The notes: generated by a model from the letters alone, not told the origin. A stretch of 64,000 bases of DNA from Limosilactobacillus caecicola (GCF_943192935.1 NZ_CALPCI010000001.1:434001-498000); one strand, 5' to 3'. Shown: positions 28,429 to 38,039, counted from the first letter of the stretch. Made by a program: numbers and translations.

Positions 28429-29478
28429 CTAGTCATCTTCGTAGTAACGAATATCGTCAAATTTTTTATTAGCGTATTGTTGAGCTTGGTCTTGGGTCTG
28501 GTAATAAACAGCGTAGGCCTGAATTTCAGCACCACCAGCGGCAACTAAAATCTTTACCTGTTTACCATCAATGTTTTCTGTATGTATAGCGTAGAAAGAA
28601 CCATCGCCAGCACCTTGACACCAACCTTGAATATTGAGCCAGTGGAAACCGTCCAGGTCGGTGAAGGTTGTCCTGCCCCAATTTTTGGTAGCATCTACAA
28701 TTGTCTGGTTCGTTTGACTATCTTCATCTTCCAGGAAGGACTTGCTTTGCTTGTACAAATGGATGGGGCCATTACTACCTTCATTATCTTTGTCGGAGGT
28801 GAAGTTATAAGTATGTTTACCAAAGGTAACGGTAGAATTACCGTCTTTAGCACAATACCACGTTCCCCGCATCTCGGAAGGGACGGTCACGGCACCCTCA
28901 TTACCGTATTTGCCACTAGTGCCAGTGGAAGAACTACCAGTAGTGGTACTGTCCCCGGAACGCTTGTCATTCACCTGCGCATTCTGCGCTAATTGGTTGA
29001 CGTGATCGCCCTGGCCATTTTGATTGATATAGCTGACCATATCAGCACGACTGACGGTGGTCAACTTTTTTCCGGTGGTTGTTTTAGAAGCATTTTGGTA
29101 AATGGTGACATTATCCCCATTGACCGTATAAACCAACTTGGATGATTGCCCATTGGCCTTGACGTTATAGGCCACACCTTGACCGTTGTCCGCTAATTTA
29201 TAATTGCTGGCCGGGTAGAGGTCAACTTGGAGGCCAGCTTTCTTGGCTTGCTTAGCAGTTTGGGCCCATTGTTGCCCATATTTATTCCCTGCATAGGTCG
29301 TGACTAAGCTAACTGTTTGCTGAGGGGTGAGGTTATCCGCACTTATTTTCGTGCTGGACTTGCTTGCTAACAGGCTAGAAGAACTGGCGTTGTTGGTTGG
29401 GGAACTTTGTGCTCCACAACCCGCAAGGACCAAGGCAAGTCCCGCTACTGATAAGATCACCACATTTTTTCGCTTCAT
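28429..29478 (-). CDS. Secreted lipoprotein (Lactobacillaceae-specific, Lreu_0056-like)
   Basis: A lipoprotein of about 349 residues. The signal peptide MKRKNVVILSVAGLALVLAG ends in lipobox LAGC, and a Ser/Asn/Thr-rich linker with SSSS and TSG repeats follows. The C-terminal domain of about 150 residues starts MRGTWYCAKDGNSTVTFG, with paired tryptophans and cysteines (WLNIQGWCQGAGDGSFYAIH). It looks like the lactobacillar Lreu_0056-type family, whose function is unknown; this assignment is from memory of the pattern. The start is uncertain: ATG 29478 (chosen) or TTG 29487, which is closer to GGGAG. Lies between two hairpins as its own unit. Confidence 0.75.
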   Translation of the reverse strand: MKRKNVVILSVAGLALVLAGCGAQSSPTNNASSSSLLASKSSTKISADNLTPQQTVSLVTTYAGNKYGQQWAQTAKQAKKAGLQVDLYPASNYKLADNGQGVAYNVKANGQSSKLVYTVNGDNVTIYQNASKTTTGKKLTTVSRADMVSYINQNGQGDHVNQLAQNAQVNDKRSGDSTTTGSSSTGTSGKYGNEGAVTVPSEMRGTWYCAKDGNSTVTFGKHTYNFTSDKDNEGSNGPIHLYKQSKSFLEDEDSQTNQTIVDATKNWGRTTFTDLDGFHWLNIQGWCQGAGDGSFYAIHTENIDGKQVKILVAAGGAEIQAYAVYYQTQDQAQQYANKKFDDIRYYEDD

Positions 29479-29523
29479 AATTTTCAAATATCTCCCAATA
29501 ATATTACCAATTTAATATACACC

Positions 29524-29565
29524 TAAAACCGGCCGCTGAACAATTGAAGGTTCAACGACCGGTAG
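29524..29565 (-). terminator. Terminator after the HAD phosphatase gene
   Basis: The 14-bp stem ACCGGTCGTTGAAC/GTTCAGCGGCCGGT (two wobbles; 29550-29563 with 29528-29541) is followed by a short T run on the minus strand. Confidence 0.75.
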
Positions 29566-29568
29566 TGA

Positions 29569-30204
29569 CTAAAATTCCAATAATTGTTGTGGTTGATCGA
29601 TAAGGTAGGTTGGTTGCTCTTTCCGTAAGGAAGCAACGTTGAAAGCTCCCCAGGTGGCACCACAGGTTTTGACGGCCGCGTTCTTACCCATTTGCAAGTC
29701 GTAGCGGGCGTCCCCAATCATCACACTGCGGTCCCGGTTGAGGTTAAAATCGTGAACTACACGGTTAACGCTCTCTGGGTCGGGCTTGAAATTTTGAACC
29801 ATGTCAGAGCCAACGATTTCCGTAAAGAAACGCTCAATTTGAAACCTTTCCAGGTGGTGTTGGATCGTTTGTGAGGAATTGCTCGATAGGATAAAGAGGT
29901 GCTTACCGGCATCGTGGAGTCCCTTGAGCGTCGTGGTAATGCCATCGAATAACTTGGTTTCTGAATCCTCATATTGGGTACAGTACATTCGAAAGTCGGC
30001 ATAGAGCTGTTCCAAAACTTTAGCGGAAGCTTGGGGTGCCAACATCGGGAAAAAGGTTTCAATTGGTAATCCCATGTAATCTAATACCTGTTGTTTAGTT
30101 GGGGCCGGAAGCTGATTTTTGATGAACGCCTTCTGGGTTGCTAAAGTGCAGACTTCACCAGAATCAGCGAGGGTCCCATCAAAATCAAACATGAAATTGT
30201 TCAT
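29569..30204 (-). CDS. HAD-superfamily hydrolase (phosphoglycolate phosphatase-like)
   Basis: A 211-residue HAD phosphatase. Motif I FDFDGTLADSG is at residues 6-16, followed by an alpha-helical cap (about 20-85). Motif II is FILSSNSSQ, motif III Lys is in FKPDPESV, and motif IV is MIGDARYDLQMGKNA. It is of the PGP/beta-phosphoglucomutase-like subgroup and the substrate cannot be predicted. The ATG follows AAAGGAC. It is divergent from the pyr operon, with about 215 bases between them. Confidence 0.88.
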   Translation of the reverse strand: MNNFMFDFDGTLADSGEVCTLATQKAFIKNQLPAPTKQQVLDYMGLPIETFFPMLAPQASAKVLEQLYADFRMYCTQYEDSETKLFDGITTTLKGLHDAGKHLFILSSNSSQTIQHHLERFQIERFFTEIVGSDMVQNFKPDPESVNRVVHDFNLNRDRSVMIGDARYDLQMGKNAAVKTCGATWGAFNVASLRKEQPTYLIDQPQQLLEF

Positions 30205-30310
30205 TAGTTGACCAGTCCTTTCGAAAAATAATTATGCCCACCATTATACTCTGATTAATGGTTGACACTCAACCGTTAGACGGGTAGACTTGTTCTAAAT
30301 AAAGCCTTTT

Positions 30311-30956
<646 letters not shown>

Positions 30957-30972
30957 GATTTCACCATTTTAA

Positions 30973-31056
30973 TTCGCTCCAGAGAGGGCAAAAAGGCGAA
31001 AACGGGTTTAGTCAACCTTCATTAGCAGTGCTCTCTTTGGGAGGACTGCTTTTTTT
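30973..31056 (+). promoter_or_regulatory. Second PyrR attenuator, between pyrR and pyrF
   Basis: The loop CCAGAGAGG (30979-30987) lies within TTCGC/GCGAA (30973-30977 with 30996-31000). The terminator AGCAGTGCTC/GAGGACTGCT is followed by seven T (31024-31056), directly before the pyrF ribosome-binding site. Confidence 0.85.
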
Positions 31057-31070
31057 ATAGGAGGAACACA

Positions 31071-31799
31071 ATGGAACGGTTTGAACCAATGGTCGCAATC
31101 GATGTGGCAACGAAGGAAGAGGCACTGAACCTTTTTGATGAGTTGGCAGCTGATACCCAGCATACCCCCATCGTCAAAATTGGGATGGAATTGTACTACG
31201 CGTTTGGTCCCGGAATTGTGAAACAAGCCAAGCAACGGGGATTATCGGTCTTCTTGGATCTAAAGTCCTATGACATTCCCAATACCGTTCACCGGGCAAT
31301 GCAGGTCATCGGCAAAATGGGGGTGCGGTTTACGACAACTCATGCTGCCGGTGGTACGGAAATGTTGAAGGCGGCCAAAGCAGGGCTGGTCGAAGGGGCG
31401 CGTGAAGCAGGTTTGCCAGCGCCCAAATTACTCGCCATCACCGAACTTACCTCAATTGATGAGCACATTTTAAAAACGGAACAACACGTTGACCTGCCGT
31501 TGATTGACGTTGTCAAAAATTATGCGCAAGTTGCCGAGCGAGCTGGCTTGGACGGGGTAATTTGCTCGGCTCAGGAAGTCAAAGCCATTCGTTCAGTCAC
31601 ACAACCCACATTTCTTTGCGTCACCCCAGGAATCCGTCCGGACTTGAGTGTTCATGATGACCAAAAACGGGTGGTCACTCCGGCCCAGGCACGAGAATTG
31701 GGAAGTAATGGGATTGTCGTGGGTCGGCCAATTACGCAGAGTAAAGAGCCAATTGCGGCATATCAAGCGATTCGTCAAGCATTTATGGAAGGGGAATAA
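31071..31799 (+). CDS. pyrF: Orotidine 5'-phosphate decarboxylase
   Basis: A 242-residue enzyme making UMP from OMP. The catalytic motif DLKSYDIPNT near residue 64 is the family's Asp-Lys-Asp array (usually DLKxHDIPNT, here with Tyr). KIGMELYYAFGP and the C-terminal phosphate loop GIVVGRPITQ are also present. The ATG follows AGGAGG. pyrE starts 2 bases after the stop. Expression is set by the PyrR attenuator just upstream. The earlier pathway genes (carAB, pyrB, pyrC, pyrD) are not in this operon. Confidence 0.96.
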   Translation: MERFEPMVAIDVATKEEALNLFDELAADTQHTPIVKIGMELYYAFGPGIVKQAKQRGLSVFLDLKSYDIPNTVHRAMQVIGKMGVRFTTTHAAGGTEMLKAAKAGLVEGAREAGLPAPKLLAITELTSIDEHILKTEQHVDLPLIDVVKNYAQVAERAGLDGVICSAQEVKAIRSVTQPTFLCVTPGIRPDLSVHDDQKRVVTPAQARELGSNGIVVGRPITQSKEPIAAYQAIRQAFMEGE

Positions 31800-31801
31800 T
31801 T

Positions 31802-32446
31802 ATGGTTGGACAATTAGAAATCGTTGCCAAAAACTTATTAGACATTCATGCAGTTACTTTACAACCGGACAAACCATTTACCTGGGCGAGTGGGTTGCAT
31901 TCACCCATTTATACCGATAATCGGTTGACGATTTCCTATCCCTTTGTCCGGCGGAACATTGCGGTGGGCATGACGGAACTGATCAAGCACCACCTTAGTG
32001 ATGTTGACGTGATTGCTGGAGTTGCGACTGCGGGAATTCCGCATGCGGCCTACGTGGCTGAACGACTCCAAAAGCCATTAATCTACGTTCGCTCCAAGCC
32101 TAAGGATCACGGGCGTGGTAAGCAAATCGAAGGGGTCCTGCAAGAAGGACAAAAAGTCGTCGTGATTGATGACTTACTCTCAACTGGGGGAAGTGCCTTA
32201 AAGGCAGTTAAGGCCGTCGAAGAAGCTGGTGGCAAGGTTATCGGTGTGGTTGCCATCTTTAGTTACCAACTTCCAGCCTTAGATGACAACTTTAAAGCGG
32301 CTGGTTTACCATACTACACAGTCACGAATTACACGACCTTGATTGAAACGGCCAAGCAAAATGGCTTTATTTCCGATGAACAATTGAGTTCACTGCATGC
32401 CTGGCGCAAGGATCCGGAACAATGGTCACAGACACATGGCGAATAA
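31802..32446 (+). CDS. pyrE: Orotate phosphoribosyltransferase
   Basis: A 214-residue enzyme that converts orotate and PRPP to OMP, the substrate of PyrF. The substrate segment FTWASGLHSPIYTDNR, GVATAGIPHAAYVA, and the PRPP loop VVVIDDLLSTGGSALKAV are standard. It begins 2 bases after pyrF, so the pair is translationally coupled. No terminator was found right after it; a tiny membrane-peptide frame follows. Confidence 0.96.
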   Translation: MVGQLEIVAKNLLDIHAVTLQPDKPFTWASGLHSPIYTDNRLTISYPFVRRNIAVGMTELIKHHLSDVDVIAGVATAGIPHAAYVAERLQKPLIYVRSKPKDHGRGKQIEGVLQEGQKVVVIDDLLSTGGSALKAVKAVEEAGGKVIGVVAIFSYQLPALDDNFKAAGLPYYTVTNYTTLIETAKQNGFISDEQLSSLHAWRKDPEQWSQTHGE

Positions 32447-32457
32447 GGGAGAAATTC

Positions 32458-32544
32458 ATGAACAACGACGAGAAGATGGCCGTCATTATTGGTGTGATTA
32501 TTAGCTTACTCACCGCCTTTTGGATCATTTTTTATAACGTATAA
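32458..32544 (+). CDS. Putative 28-residue single-span membrane peptide
   Basis: ATG 32458 is preceded by AAGGGAGAA at good spacing. The frame encodes MNNDEKMAVIIGVIISLLTA, then FWIIFYNV and a stop: a charged N-terminus followed by one hydrophobic helix. It starts 12 bases after the pyrE stop and could be read with the pyr operon. I know no family for it. The ribosome-binding site and clean membrane-helix pattern argue for a real small protein, but chance is possible. Confidence 0.45.
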   Translation: MNNDEKMAVIIGVIISLLTAFWIIFYNV

Positions 32545-32625
32545 GAATTTGCACATTTTTTCCTTTGCTGGTCGGGGTGTGACATAATTAGGGCAAAATC
32601 AGTAGTTTAGAAAGGAAGTTTCGTG

Positions 32626-33948
32626 ATGAAACACTATGATGAAATTTTAATTGGTTCAGGGCCCGCAGCATACAAGATGTCCAATTTGTTAGCCAAGACC
32701 GATCACCAAGTATTAGTAATTGACGGTTTTGAATTTGGGGGAACGTGTCCTAACTATGGCTGTGAACCCAAAATTTTCCTCGAAGGGGCCGTCCGGAACG
32801 TCTTGCAATCGCAACAGCTAGTGGGGCATGGAATCAGCCACCCCGCCACTCTTGATTGGCAACAACTCATGCAGTCTAAGTTAGATCGGTTTGATCCCTG
32901 GCCGGCAGAAACTAAAGAAATCATTGCCAAAACCCATGATGTTGAGACGGGCTATGCGGAATTTCTTGATGATCAAACTGTGCAAGTCAATGGTCACCAG
33001 TACCAAGCCGACCATATTATCATTGCGACTGGGCAAACCCCGAACTTGTTGGAAATTCCGGGGCAAGAATACCTCCACACGAGTTATGATGTGCTGTCTT
33101 TAAAGGAGTTACCCAAGAAGATGACCTTCATTGGTGCCGGTTTTGTTTCATTGGAACTCGCGACCCTCGTGGCAGCAGCCGGTGCTGAAGTAACCGTGAT
33201 TGTCCATTCTGATCGGGTTCTACGCAGCTTCCCTCAGGATGAGAGCCAAACTTTGGTCAAAGCTATGCAAGAACGGGGCATTCGTTTCATGTTTAACACG
33301 AATACCCAAGCGGTGCAGAAGACGACAGTTGGCTTAGAAATTCACACTGATCAAGGCGTGATCAAGACTGATTATGTCGTAGATGCGACGGGGCGCCACC
33401 CGAATATTGATCGCCTCCATTTGGACCGGACTGGAATTCAGTCTGACCGTCACGGAATCGCCGTTGATAACCACCTGATGACGACTGTGAAGGATGTTTA
33501 TGCAATTGGTGACGTGGTTAGTCGGCGTGAACCCAAATTGACCCCAGTTGCTGAATTTGAAGGTCAATATTTATTTGATTACTTAACGGGCAGGACCACA
33601 GAGTTAATTTCCTACCCGACGATTGCTAAGGCCGCCTTTACCTATCCAGTGGTTGCTGCAGTGGGTATTAACCCGGATGAGGTGGCAGATGATCCTCGAT
33701 ACCGGATTGAAAGGGAGCCGTTGAAGTACGGTAGTTTGTATGCTGGTCAGAATGATCAAATTAGTGAATTGACGCTCGTGTTTAAGGGCGGCCAACTGGT
33801 CGGTGCCAGTGAGGTTGATGAGCACGCCGCGGATGACATTAATAATTTTGCACCAGTGATTGGGTTGTCAATTACCGGTGAACAGTATCGCCAAGCGGTC
33901 ATTAACATTTACCCAGCATTAGCCGACAAAGTTGGTGGATTATTATAG
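32626..33948 (+). CDS. Pyridine nucleotide-disulfide oxidoreductase (glutathione reductase-like)
   Basis: A 440-residue flavoprotein. It has the FAD motif GSGPAAYKMSNLL, the redox-active disulfide FGGTCPNYGCEPKIFLE (Cys-x4-Cys, with PNYG instead of the usual VNVG), the NAD(P) motif FIGAGFVSLELATLVAAAGA, the second FAD motif VYAIGDV, and a dimerisation domain. It resembles glutathione or coenzyme A-disulfide reductases of lactobacilli, but the natural substrate is open. The ATG at 32626 follows AAAGGAAG. A Noc-type palindrome begins 4 bases after the stop. Confidence 0.88.
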   Translation: MKHYDEILIGSGPAAYKMSNLLAKTDHQVLVIDGFEFGGTCPNYGCEPKIFLEGAVRNVLQSQQLVGHGISHPATLDWQQLMQSKLDRFDPWPAETKEIIAKTHDVETGYAEFLDDQTVQVNGHQYQADHIIIATGQTPNLLEIPGQEYLHTSYDVLSLKELPKKMTFIGAGFVSLELATLVAAAGAEVTVIVHSDRVLRSFPQDESQTLVKAMQERGIRFMFNTNTQAVQKTTVGLEIHTDQGVIKTDYVVDATGRHPNIDRLHLDRTGIQSDRHGIAVDNHLMTTVKDVYAIGDVVSRREPKLTPVAEFEGQYLFDYLTGRTTELISYPTIAKAAFTYPVVAAVGINPDEVADDPRYRIEREPLKYGSLYAGQNDQISELTLVFKGGQLVGASEVDEHAADDINNFAPVIGLSITGEQYRQAVINIYPALADKVGGLL

Positions 33949-33951
33949 GAT

Positions 33952-33965
33952 ATTTCCCGGGAAAA
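33952..33965. other. Noc-binding-site-like palindrome 1
   Basis: ATTTCCCGGGAAAA matches the B. subtilis nucleoid-occlusion (Noc) binding consensus ATTTCCCGGGAAAT at 13 of 14 positions. It lies in the spacer after the oxidoreductase gene. Confidence 0.75.
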
Positions 33966-34084
33966 CATAGTAGCAACCATTAGTTGCGGAAATGCAAGGA
34001 ATCAGTAACTAATTGGTGGAAGTGAAGTTCTTGTCTGCTCCGTTGTTCAATGGAATAATGATAAAAAAACGAAGGAGATTAAGA

Positions 34085-34423
34085 ATGGAAGTTAAATTAG
34101 CACAACAACTGGTTCAACTGAGGACCGCGCACCATTATTCTCAAGAACAACTTGCTACCCGCTTGGCTGTCACAAGGCAATCAGTTTCCAAATGGGAGAG
34201 CGGTACGAGTATTCCGGATTTACCGAAATTAGTGCAAATTGCCCAATTATACCAAGTTTCTTTGGATGAATTAGTTTTAGGAAAAAAACCGCTAGAGCAG
34301 CCACAACCGGTACTTACCGGTTGGCAGTTTCTATCTCAACATAAATATGGCATGGCGATTGTCGGAATTGTTATATTTGGGATGATTTGCGGCATTATTA
34401 CGCTGATTGCAGCATTATTCTAA
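34085..34423 (+). CDS. XRE-family HTH regulator with C-terminal membrane anchor
   Basis: A 112-residue protein. The N-terminal Cro/CI-type helix-turn-helix is YSQEQLATRLAVTRQSVSKWESGTS (shown in part), followed by DLPKLVQIAQLYQVSLDELVLG. A linker and one hydrophobic segment near the C-terminus (MAIVGIVIFGMICGIITLIA) follow. Such small membrane-anchored XRE proteins are common in lactobacilli, with unknown targets. The ATG at 34085 follows GAAGGAGAT. It is convergent with the membrane-protein gene and shares a terminator with it. Confidence 0.85.
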   Translation: MEVKLAQQLVQLRTAHHYSQEQLATRLAVTRQSVSKWESGTSIPDLPKLVQIAQLYQVSLDELVLGKKPLEQPQPVLTGWQFLSQHKYGMAIVGIVIFGMICGIITLIAALF

Positions 34424-34470
34424 TTAGTAAAAAAGGATCGAGTCGACGCTCGATCCTTTTTTACTAATTA
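34421..34470. terminator. Bidirectional terminator with 22-bp perfect arms
   Basis: The arms 34421-34442 and 34449-34470 are exact inverted copies around a 6-base loop, each containing GGATCGAG or its complement and an A6/T6 run. The outer ends carry the stop codons of both convergent genes. Confidence 0.92.
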
Positions 34471-34874
34471 GTCTTTTCTTTTAGGTATTTACTCTTGATT
34501 AAAATGTCCCGCGAATGGGCATCGGCTGGGTAGTAGCCCTTATTAAACTTATGCCGGAAGTACATCATATTGTAGAAGAAGGCAAAAATTAAGGCTGGCC
34601 AGGGGAAAGTTAGTAGAAAGTTCAATTTAAAAAAGAGTGCCACCAGTACGTAATCGGCGGCTAATACTAATTCCAGGAAAAAGTTATAGTAGTCACCGCG
34701 GAACAGTGCTGGTAGTGGTCCAAACCAGAAGGTGGTCCAGGAAATCCCTACCTTAGCAATCCGAAGATCACCTTGGTCATTTTTAATTTTCGCATAGTTT
34801 GGTGGAATGGGGAGATTGTTAAAAATGTTGTTAGGATCATTGTTATTATTGTTATTTCCAAATGGATTTTGCAA
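34464..34874 (-). CDS. Small membrane protein (HrgC/DUF2628-like)
   Basis: A 136-residue protein with an Asn-rich N-terminus, then VGISWTTFWFGPLPALFRGD (a pattern seen in DUF2628/HrgC-type proteins) and two to three hydrophobic segments (LELVLAADYVLVALFF, FPWPALIFAFFYNMMYF), ending in a basic tail. No enzymatic motif is visible, and the family call is tentative. It starts with TTG at 34874, 7 bases after AAAGGAGG. Confidence 0.7.
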   Translation of the reverse strand: MQNPFGNNNNNNDPNNIFNNLPIPPNYAKIKNDQGDLRIAKVGISWTTFWFGPLPALFRGDYYNFFLELVLAADYVLVALFFKLNFLLTFPWPALIFAFFYNMMYFRHKFNKGYYPADAHSRDILIKSKYLKEKTN

Positions 34875-34990
34875 TGCGAACCCTCCTTTTACCTAGATAC
34901 ATATCATATCATAAGAACGGCTGACTTCCTAATGATCACGCCATTAATTGCGGCGATCTACGAAAAAATCCAAAAAAATTAAAAATCGTG

Positions 34991-35018
34991 TTGACAAAAA
35001 TTAGAATTAAATTATAAT
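34991..35018 (+). promoter_or_regulatory. Promoter of the metQNI T-box transcript
   Basis: TTGACA (34991-34996) and TATAAT (35013-35018), both consensus, are 16 bases apart. Confidence 0.85.
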
Positions 35019-35024
35019 TACTCA

Positions 35025-35317
35025 TAATTAATTAATCGAATTAACAAACATATCGAAAAGCAGAGTACGAATTGGAGATCTCAAGAGAGCTTCTGGTTGG
35101 GTGAAAAGAAGTGGTTGAAAATTCCGAAGATGGGCTTGGAATGGTACCAGTGATCATAACTGGTAACGGAGTTGCACACGTTATTAGTGCAAGGTTGTAC
35201 GGAGGAATCATCCTCCTGGTAACCTGCTGAGGCTAGGTTCGTGAGGATCTAGTGAACTAAAGGTGGCAGCGCGAGAAATCGTCCTTTATCTAGAGATGGA
35301 TAAGGGACGATTTTTTT
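35025..35317 (+). promoter_or_regulatory. T-box riboswitch (Met) upstream of metQNI
   Basis: The T-box AGGTGGCAGCGCG is at 35261-35273. The terminator TCGTCCTTTATC/GATAAGGGACGA is followed by seven T (35279-35317). Stem I contains CCGAAGATGG after an AGTA element, so AUG (Met) is the likely specifier. It fills the 510-base gap before metQ. Confidence 0.92.
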
Positions 35318-35384
35318 GTTCATCACGGTTTTGGTTAGCTCGTTAATTCGAACGCAATTATTAATTGAGAAGGAGATTTTGATT

Positions 35385-36236
35385 ATGAAGAAGAGGAAAC
35401 ATACAGGATTAATTTGGACGATTGTCATTATTGCAATTATCGTGATTGGTGGGATTGTGGGCTTTGCTCATCATCGTCAAACGCAATCAAAGACGGTTAC
35501 TGTTGGGGTGGTTGGATTAACTAACGAACAGCAAAAGATTTGGGACCAAGTTAATAAAACTGCTCAAAAGAAGTATGGTGTGACCGTGAAGGTTAAAAAC
35601 TTCTCTGATTACAACCAACCAAACAAGGCGGTGCAAAATGGGGATGTTGATCTGAACGCCTTCCAACACTATGCATACTTGAAGTCATGGAATAAGGCTA
35701 ATCATGGTAGCTTAGTTGCCATTGGTCGGACCGTGATTGCTCCAATTCGTCTTTACTCTAAGAAGTACAAGAGCTTGAAGGATTTGCCAGATGGCGCCAC
35801 GATTGCGATTCCAAACGATGCCTCTAACGAAAGTCGGGCATTGTACGTTTTGAAGAATGCCGGTTTGATTACTCTGAAGAAGGGAAAGGGCAGTTTGGTA
35901 ACTGTTGCTGACATCAAGAAGAACCCGAAGAACTTGAAGATCAAGGAATTGAGTGCTGAACAAACTGCGCGGTCACTCAGTGACGTTGATGCTGCGGTAG
36001 TTAACAATACTTACGCTACGCCAGCGGGCCTTGGTGATAAGCAAACAATCTATGTTGAACCACTGAACAGTGATTCTAAGCAATGGATTAACATCATCGT
36101 TGCGAAGAAGTCTGATGCTAATAAGCAAGCCTACAAGGACGTTGTGAAGGCATTCCAAACTACTCAAGTAAAGAAGCTTTACCAAAAATACTACGGTGAC
36201 ACTGAAAAGACCGCTTGGGACTTGAAGTTAAAGTAA
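35385..36236 (+). CDS. metQ: Methionine ABC transporter substrate-binding protein MetQ
   Basis: A 283-residue NlpA-family binding protein that captures methionine outside the cell. Typical segments are VTVGVVGLTNEQQKIWDQV, DLNAFQHYAYLKSWNK, IAIPNDASNESRALYVLKNA and the C-terminal KKLYQKYYGDTEKTAW. Unusually, the N-terminal hydrophobic stretch (HTGLIWTIVIIAIIVIGGIV) has no lipobox Cys, so it is probably held by an uncleaved helix. The ATG at 35385 follows GAAGGAGAT. First gene of metQ-metN-metI-M20 peptidase, under a Met T-box. Confidence 0.95.
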   Translation: MKKRKHTGLIWTIVIIAIIVIGGIVGFAHHRQTQSKTVTVGVVGLTNEQQKIWDQVNKTAQKKYGVTVKVKNFSDYNQPNKAVQNGDVDLNAFQHYAYLKSWNKANHGSLVAIGRTVIAPIRLYSKKYKSLKDLPDGATIAIPNDASNESRALYVLKNAGLITLKKGKGSLVTVADIKKNPKNLKIKELSAEQTARSLSDVDAAVVNNTYATPAGLGDKQTIYVEPLNSDSKQWINIIVAKKSDANKQAYKDVVKAFQTTQVKKLYQKYYGDTEKTAWDLKLK

Positions 36237-36259
36237 TTAGCAGTAAGGAGAGGTAGAAT

Positions 36260-37324
36260 ATGGCGAACATCATTGATTTAGACAATCTGAGCGTGACTTT
36301 CCACCAAAAGAAGGGGAAGGACGTAAAGGCGGTTCAACACGTGAACCTCAAAGTTGAAAAGGGAGATATTTACGGGGTTGTCGGTTATTCTGGTGCTGGT
36401 AAGTCCACATTGGTGCGGACGATCAATTTATTGCAAAAGCCAACTGAAGGTTCCGTTACCGTTGCTGGAACGGTCCTTTTCAAGGATGGTCAACAACAAA
36501 TTGATAATAAGGAATTACAAGATAAGCGGCGAAATATCGGGATGATCTTTCAACACTTCAACCTGTTAAATGAAACGACGGTTGCCGAAAATGTGTTGTT
36601 TGCCTTAAAACATTCTGACCTGTCTGATGAGGATGCGGAAGCGAAAGTGCTGAATTTGTTGGATTTAGTAGGGTTAAAGGATAAAGCCAATGCCTATCCG
36701 GTCCAACTATCAGGTGGTGAGCAACAGCGGGTGGCGATCGCGCGGGCATTAGCCAATGATCCAGAAATTTTAATTTCTGATGAAGCAACGTCAGCTTTGG
36801 ATCCCCGCAATACGAACCAAATTCTTGATCTGTTAAAAGACCTGAACAAAAAATTGGGTCTCACGGTCGTCTTGATCACTCACGAAATGGATGCTGTCAA
36901 GCGAGTTGCTAACAAGATCGCTGTTATGCAACACGGGGTCATCGTGGAACAAGGTAATTTGCGAGACGTTTACCTACGGCCAAAGGAAGAGCTGACGCGA
37001 CAATTTGTTGGTGGTTCGCTTGCAGCTATCGAAACCTTACGGGCCTTTAACTTGGGTCACTTGGCACCGAATGAACAGCTTTTCCAAGTGGTCTTCAGTG
37101 CTGGTAACGTCACGAAATCTATCATCTTGGAACTGTACAAGAAGCTGGGCTTGGATGTATCAATGCTTTATGGGAACATCGAAGTATTGGGTGATGAACC
37201 AGTCGGGACAATGTTTATCTTGGTGAAGGGTGATCATGAGCAACTTAACCAAGTTGTCGAATTATTGAAGGATCAAGACGTGGAAGTAACGAAGATTGAC
37301 GATCGGGGGATTTGGAATGACTGA
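36260..37324 (+). CDS. metN: Methionine ABC transporter ATPase MetN
   Basis: The 354-residue ATPase has Walker [13 protein letters not shown] near residue 40, the signature [15 protein letters not shown], Walker [14 protein letters not shown] and the switch His in VVLITHEMD. After about residue 250 a C-terminal NIL domain follows ([20 protein letters not shown]), which in MetN senses methionine and inhibits transport. GGAGAGG precedes the ATG. Its last codons overlap the metI start by 8 bases. Confidence 0.96.
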   Translation: MANIIDLDNLSVTFHQKKGKDVKAVQHVNLKVEKGDIYGVVGYSGAGKSTLVRTINLLQKPTEGSVTVAGTVLFKDGQQQIDNKELQDKRRNIGMIFQHFNLLNETTVAENVLFALKHSDLSDEDAEAKVLNLLDLVGLKDKANAYPVQLSGGEQQRVAIARALANDPEILISDEATSALDPRNTNQILDLLKDLNKKLGLTVVLITHEMDAVKRVANKIAVMQHGVIVEQGNLRDVYLRPKEELTRQFVGGSLAAIETLRAFNLGHLAPNEQLFQVVFSAGNVTKSIILELYKKLGLDVSMLYGNIEVLGDEPVGTMFILVKGDHEQLNQVVELLKDQDVEVTKIDDRGIWND

Positions 37325-38018
37325 GTTTTTAACGAAATATTTACCAAACGTGGCCAACCTTGGTTGGGACGGTGACACTGGCTGGGGGACTTCCATTTGG
37401 CAAACCATTTACATGACCTTCTGGCCAGCAATCTTTGGTGGCATTCTTGGGTTAGTATTTGGTGTCGTCCTCGTAATTACAAAACCTGGCGGGATTTTAG
37501 AAAACCGCTTCTGGTTTGGCTTCTGTGATAAAGTAGTTTCCCTCTTCCGGGCCATTCCGTTCATTATTTTACTGGCCTTTATTGCTCCGTTCACCCAATT
37601 AATTGTGGGAACGCAAATTGGGACGACCGCGGCTTTAGTTCCACTGTCACTCGGGGTCTTTCCTTTCTACGCTCGTCAGGTTCAAGTAGCCTTAGAAAGT
37701 GTTAACGAAGGGAAGGTTGAAGCAGCTGAAGCACTGGGTGCTACTAATACCGATATCATTTTTGAAGTTTACCTGCGGGAAGCTCGTTCAGAATTGGTCC
37801 GGGTTTCTACGGTAACGTTAATTAGTTTGGTTGGTTTAACTGCCATGGCCGGAGCCATTGGTGCTGGTGGTTTAGGTAACACCGCGATTTCATACGGTTA
37901 CAACCGATTTAATAATGACGTAACGATTGTTGCAACGATTTTGGTGCTGTTATTAGTGGTCATCATTCAATTAGTTGGTGACTGGCTTGCTAAGCGGTTG
38001 AATCACCAAAGTCGTTAA
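37317..38018 (+). CDS. metI: Methionine ABC transporter permease MetI
   Basis: A 233-residue permease with five membrane segments. The EAA-type coupling loop is [21 protein letters not shown] (in part), followed by [20 protein letters not shown], hallmarks of MetI. The ATG at 37317 lies inside the end of metN after GGGGG; earlier in-frame codons belong to metN's C-terminus. It forms the membrane channel with MetN and MetQ. Confidence 0.95.
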   Translation: MTEFLTKYLPNVANLGWDGDTGWGTSIWQTIYMTFWPAIFGGILGLVFGVVLVITKPGGILENRFWFGFCDKVVSLFRAIPFIILLAFIAPFTQLIVGTQIGTTAALVPLSLGVFPFYARQVQVALESVNEGKVEAAEALGATNTDIIFEVYLREARSELVRVSTVTLISLVGLTAMAGAIGAGGLGNTAISYGYNRFNNDVTIVATILVLLLVVIIQLVGDWLAKRLNHQSR

Positions 38019-38039
38019 TCACGGTAGGAAGGCGATTAG

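Noticed and set aside
32614-32632. Possible second parS (GTTTCGTGATGAAAC)
   Set aside because: The centre is not CACGTG, the element lies in the ribosome-binding region of the oxidoreductase gene, and it differs from parS at several positions.
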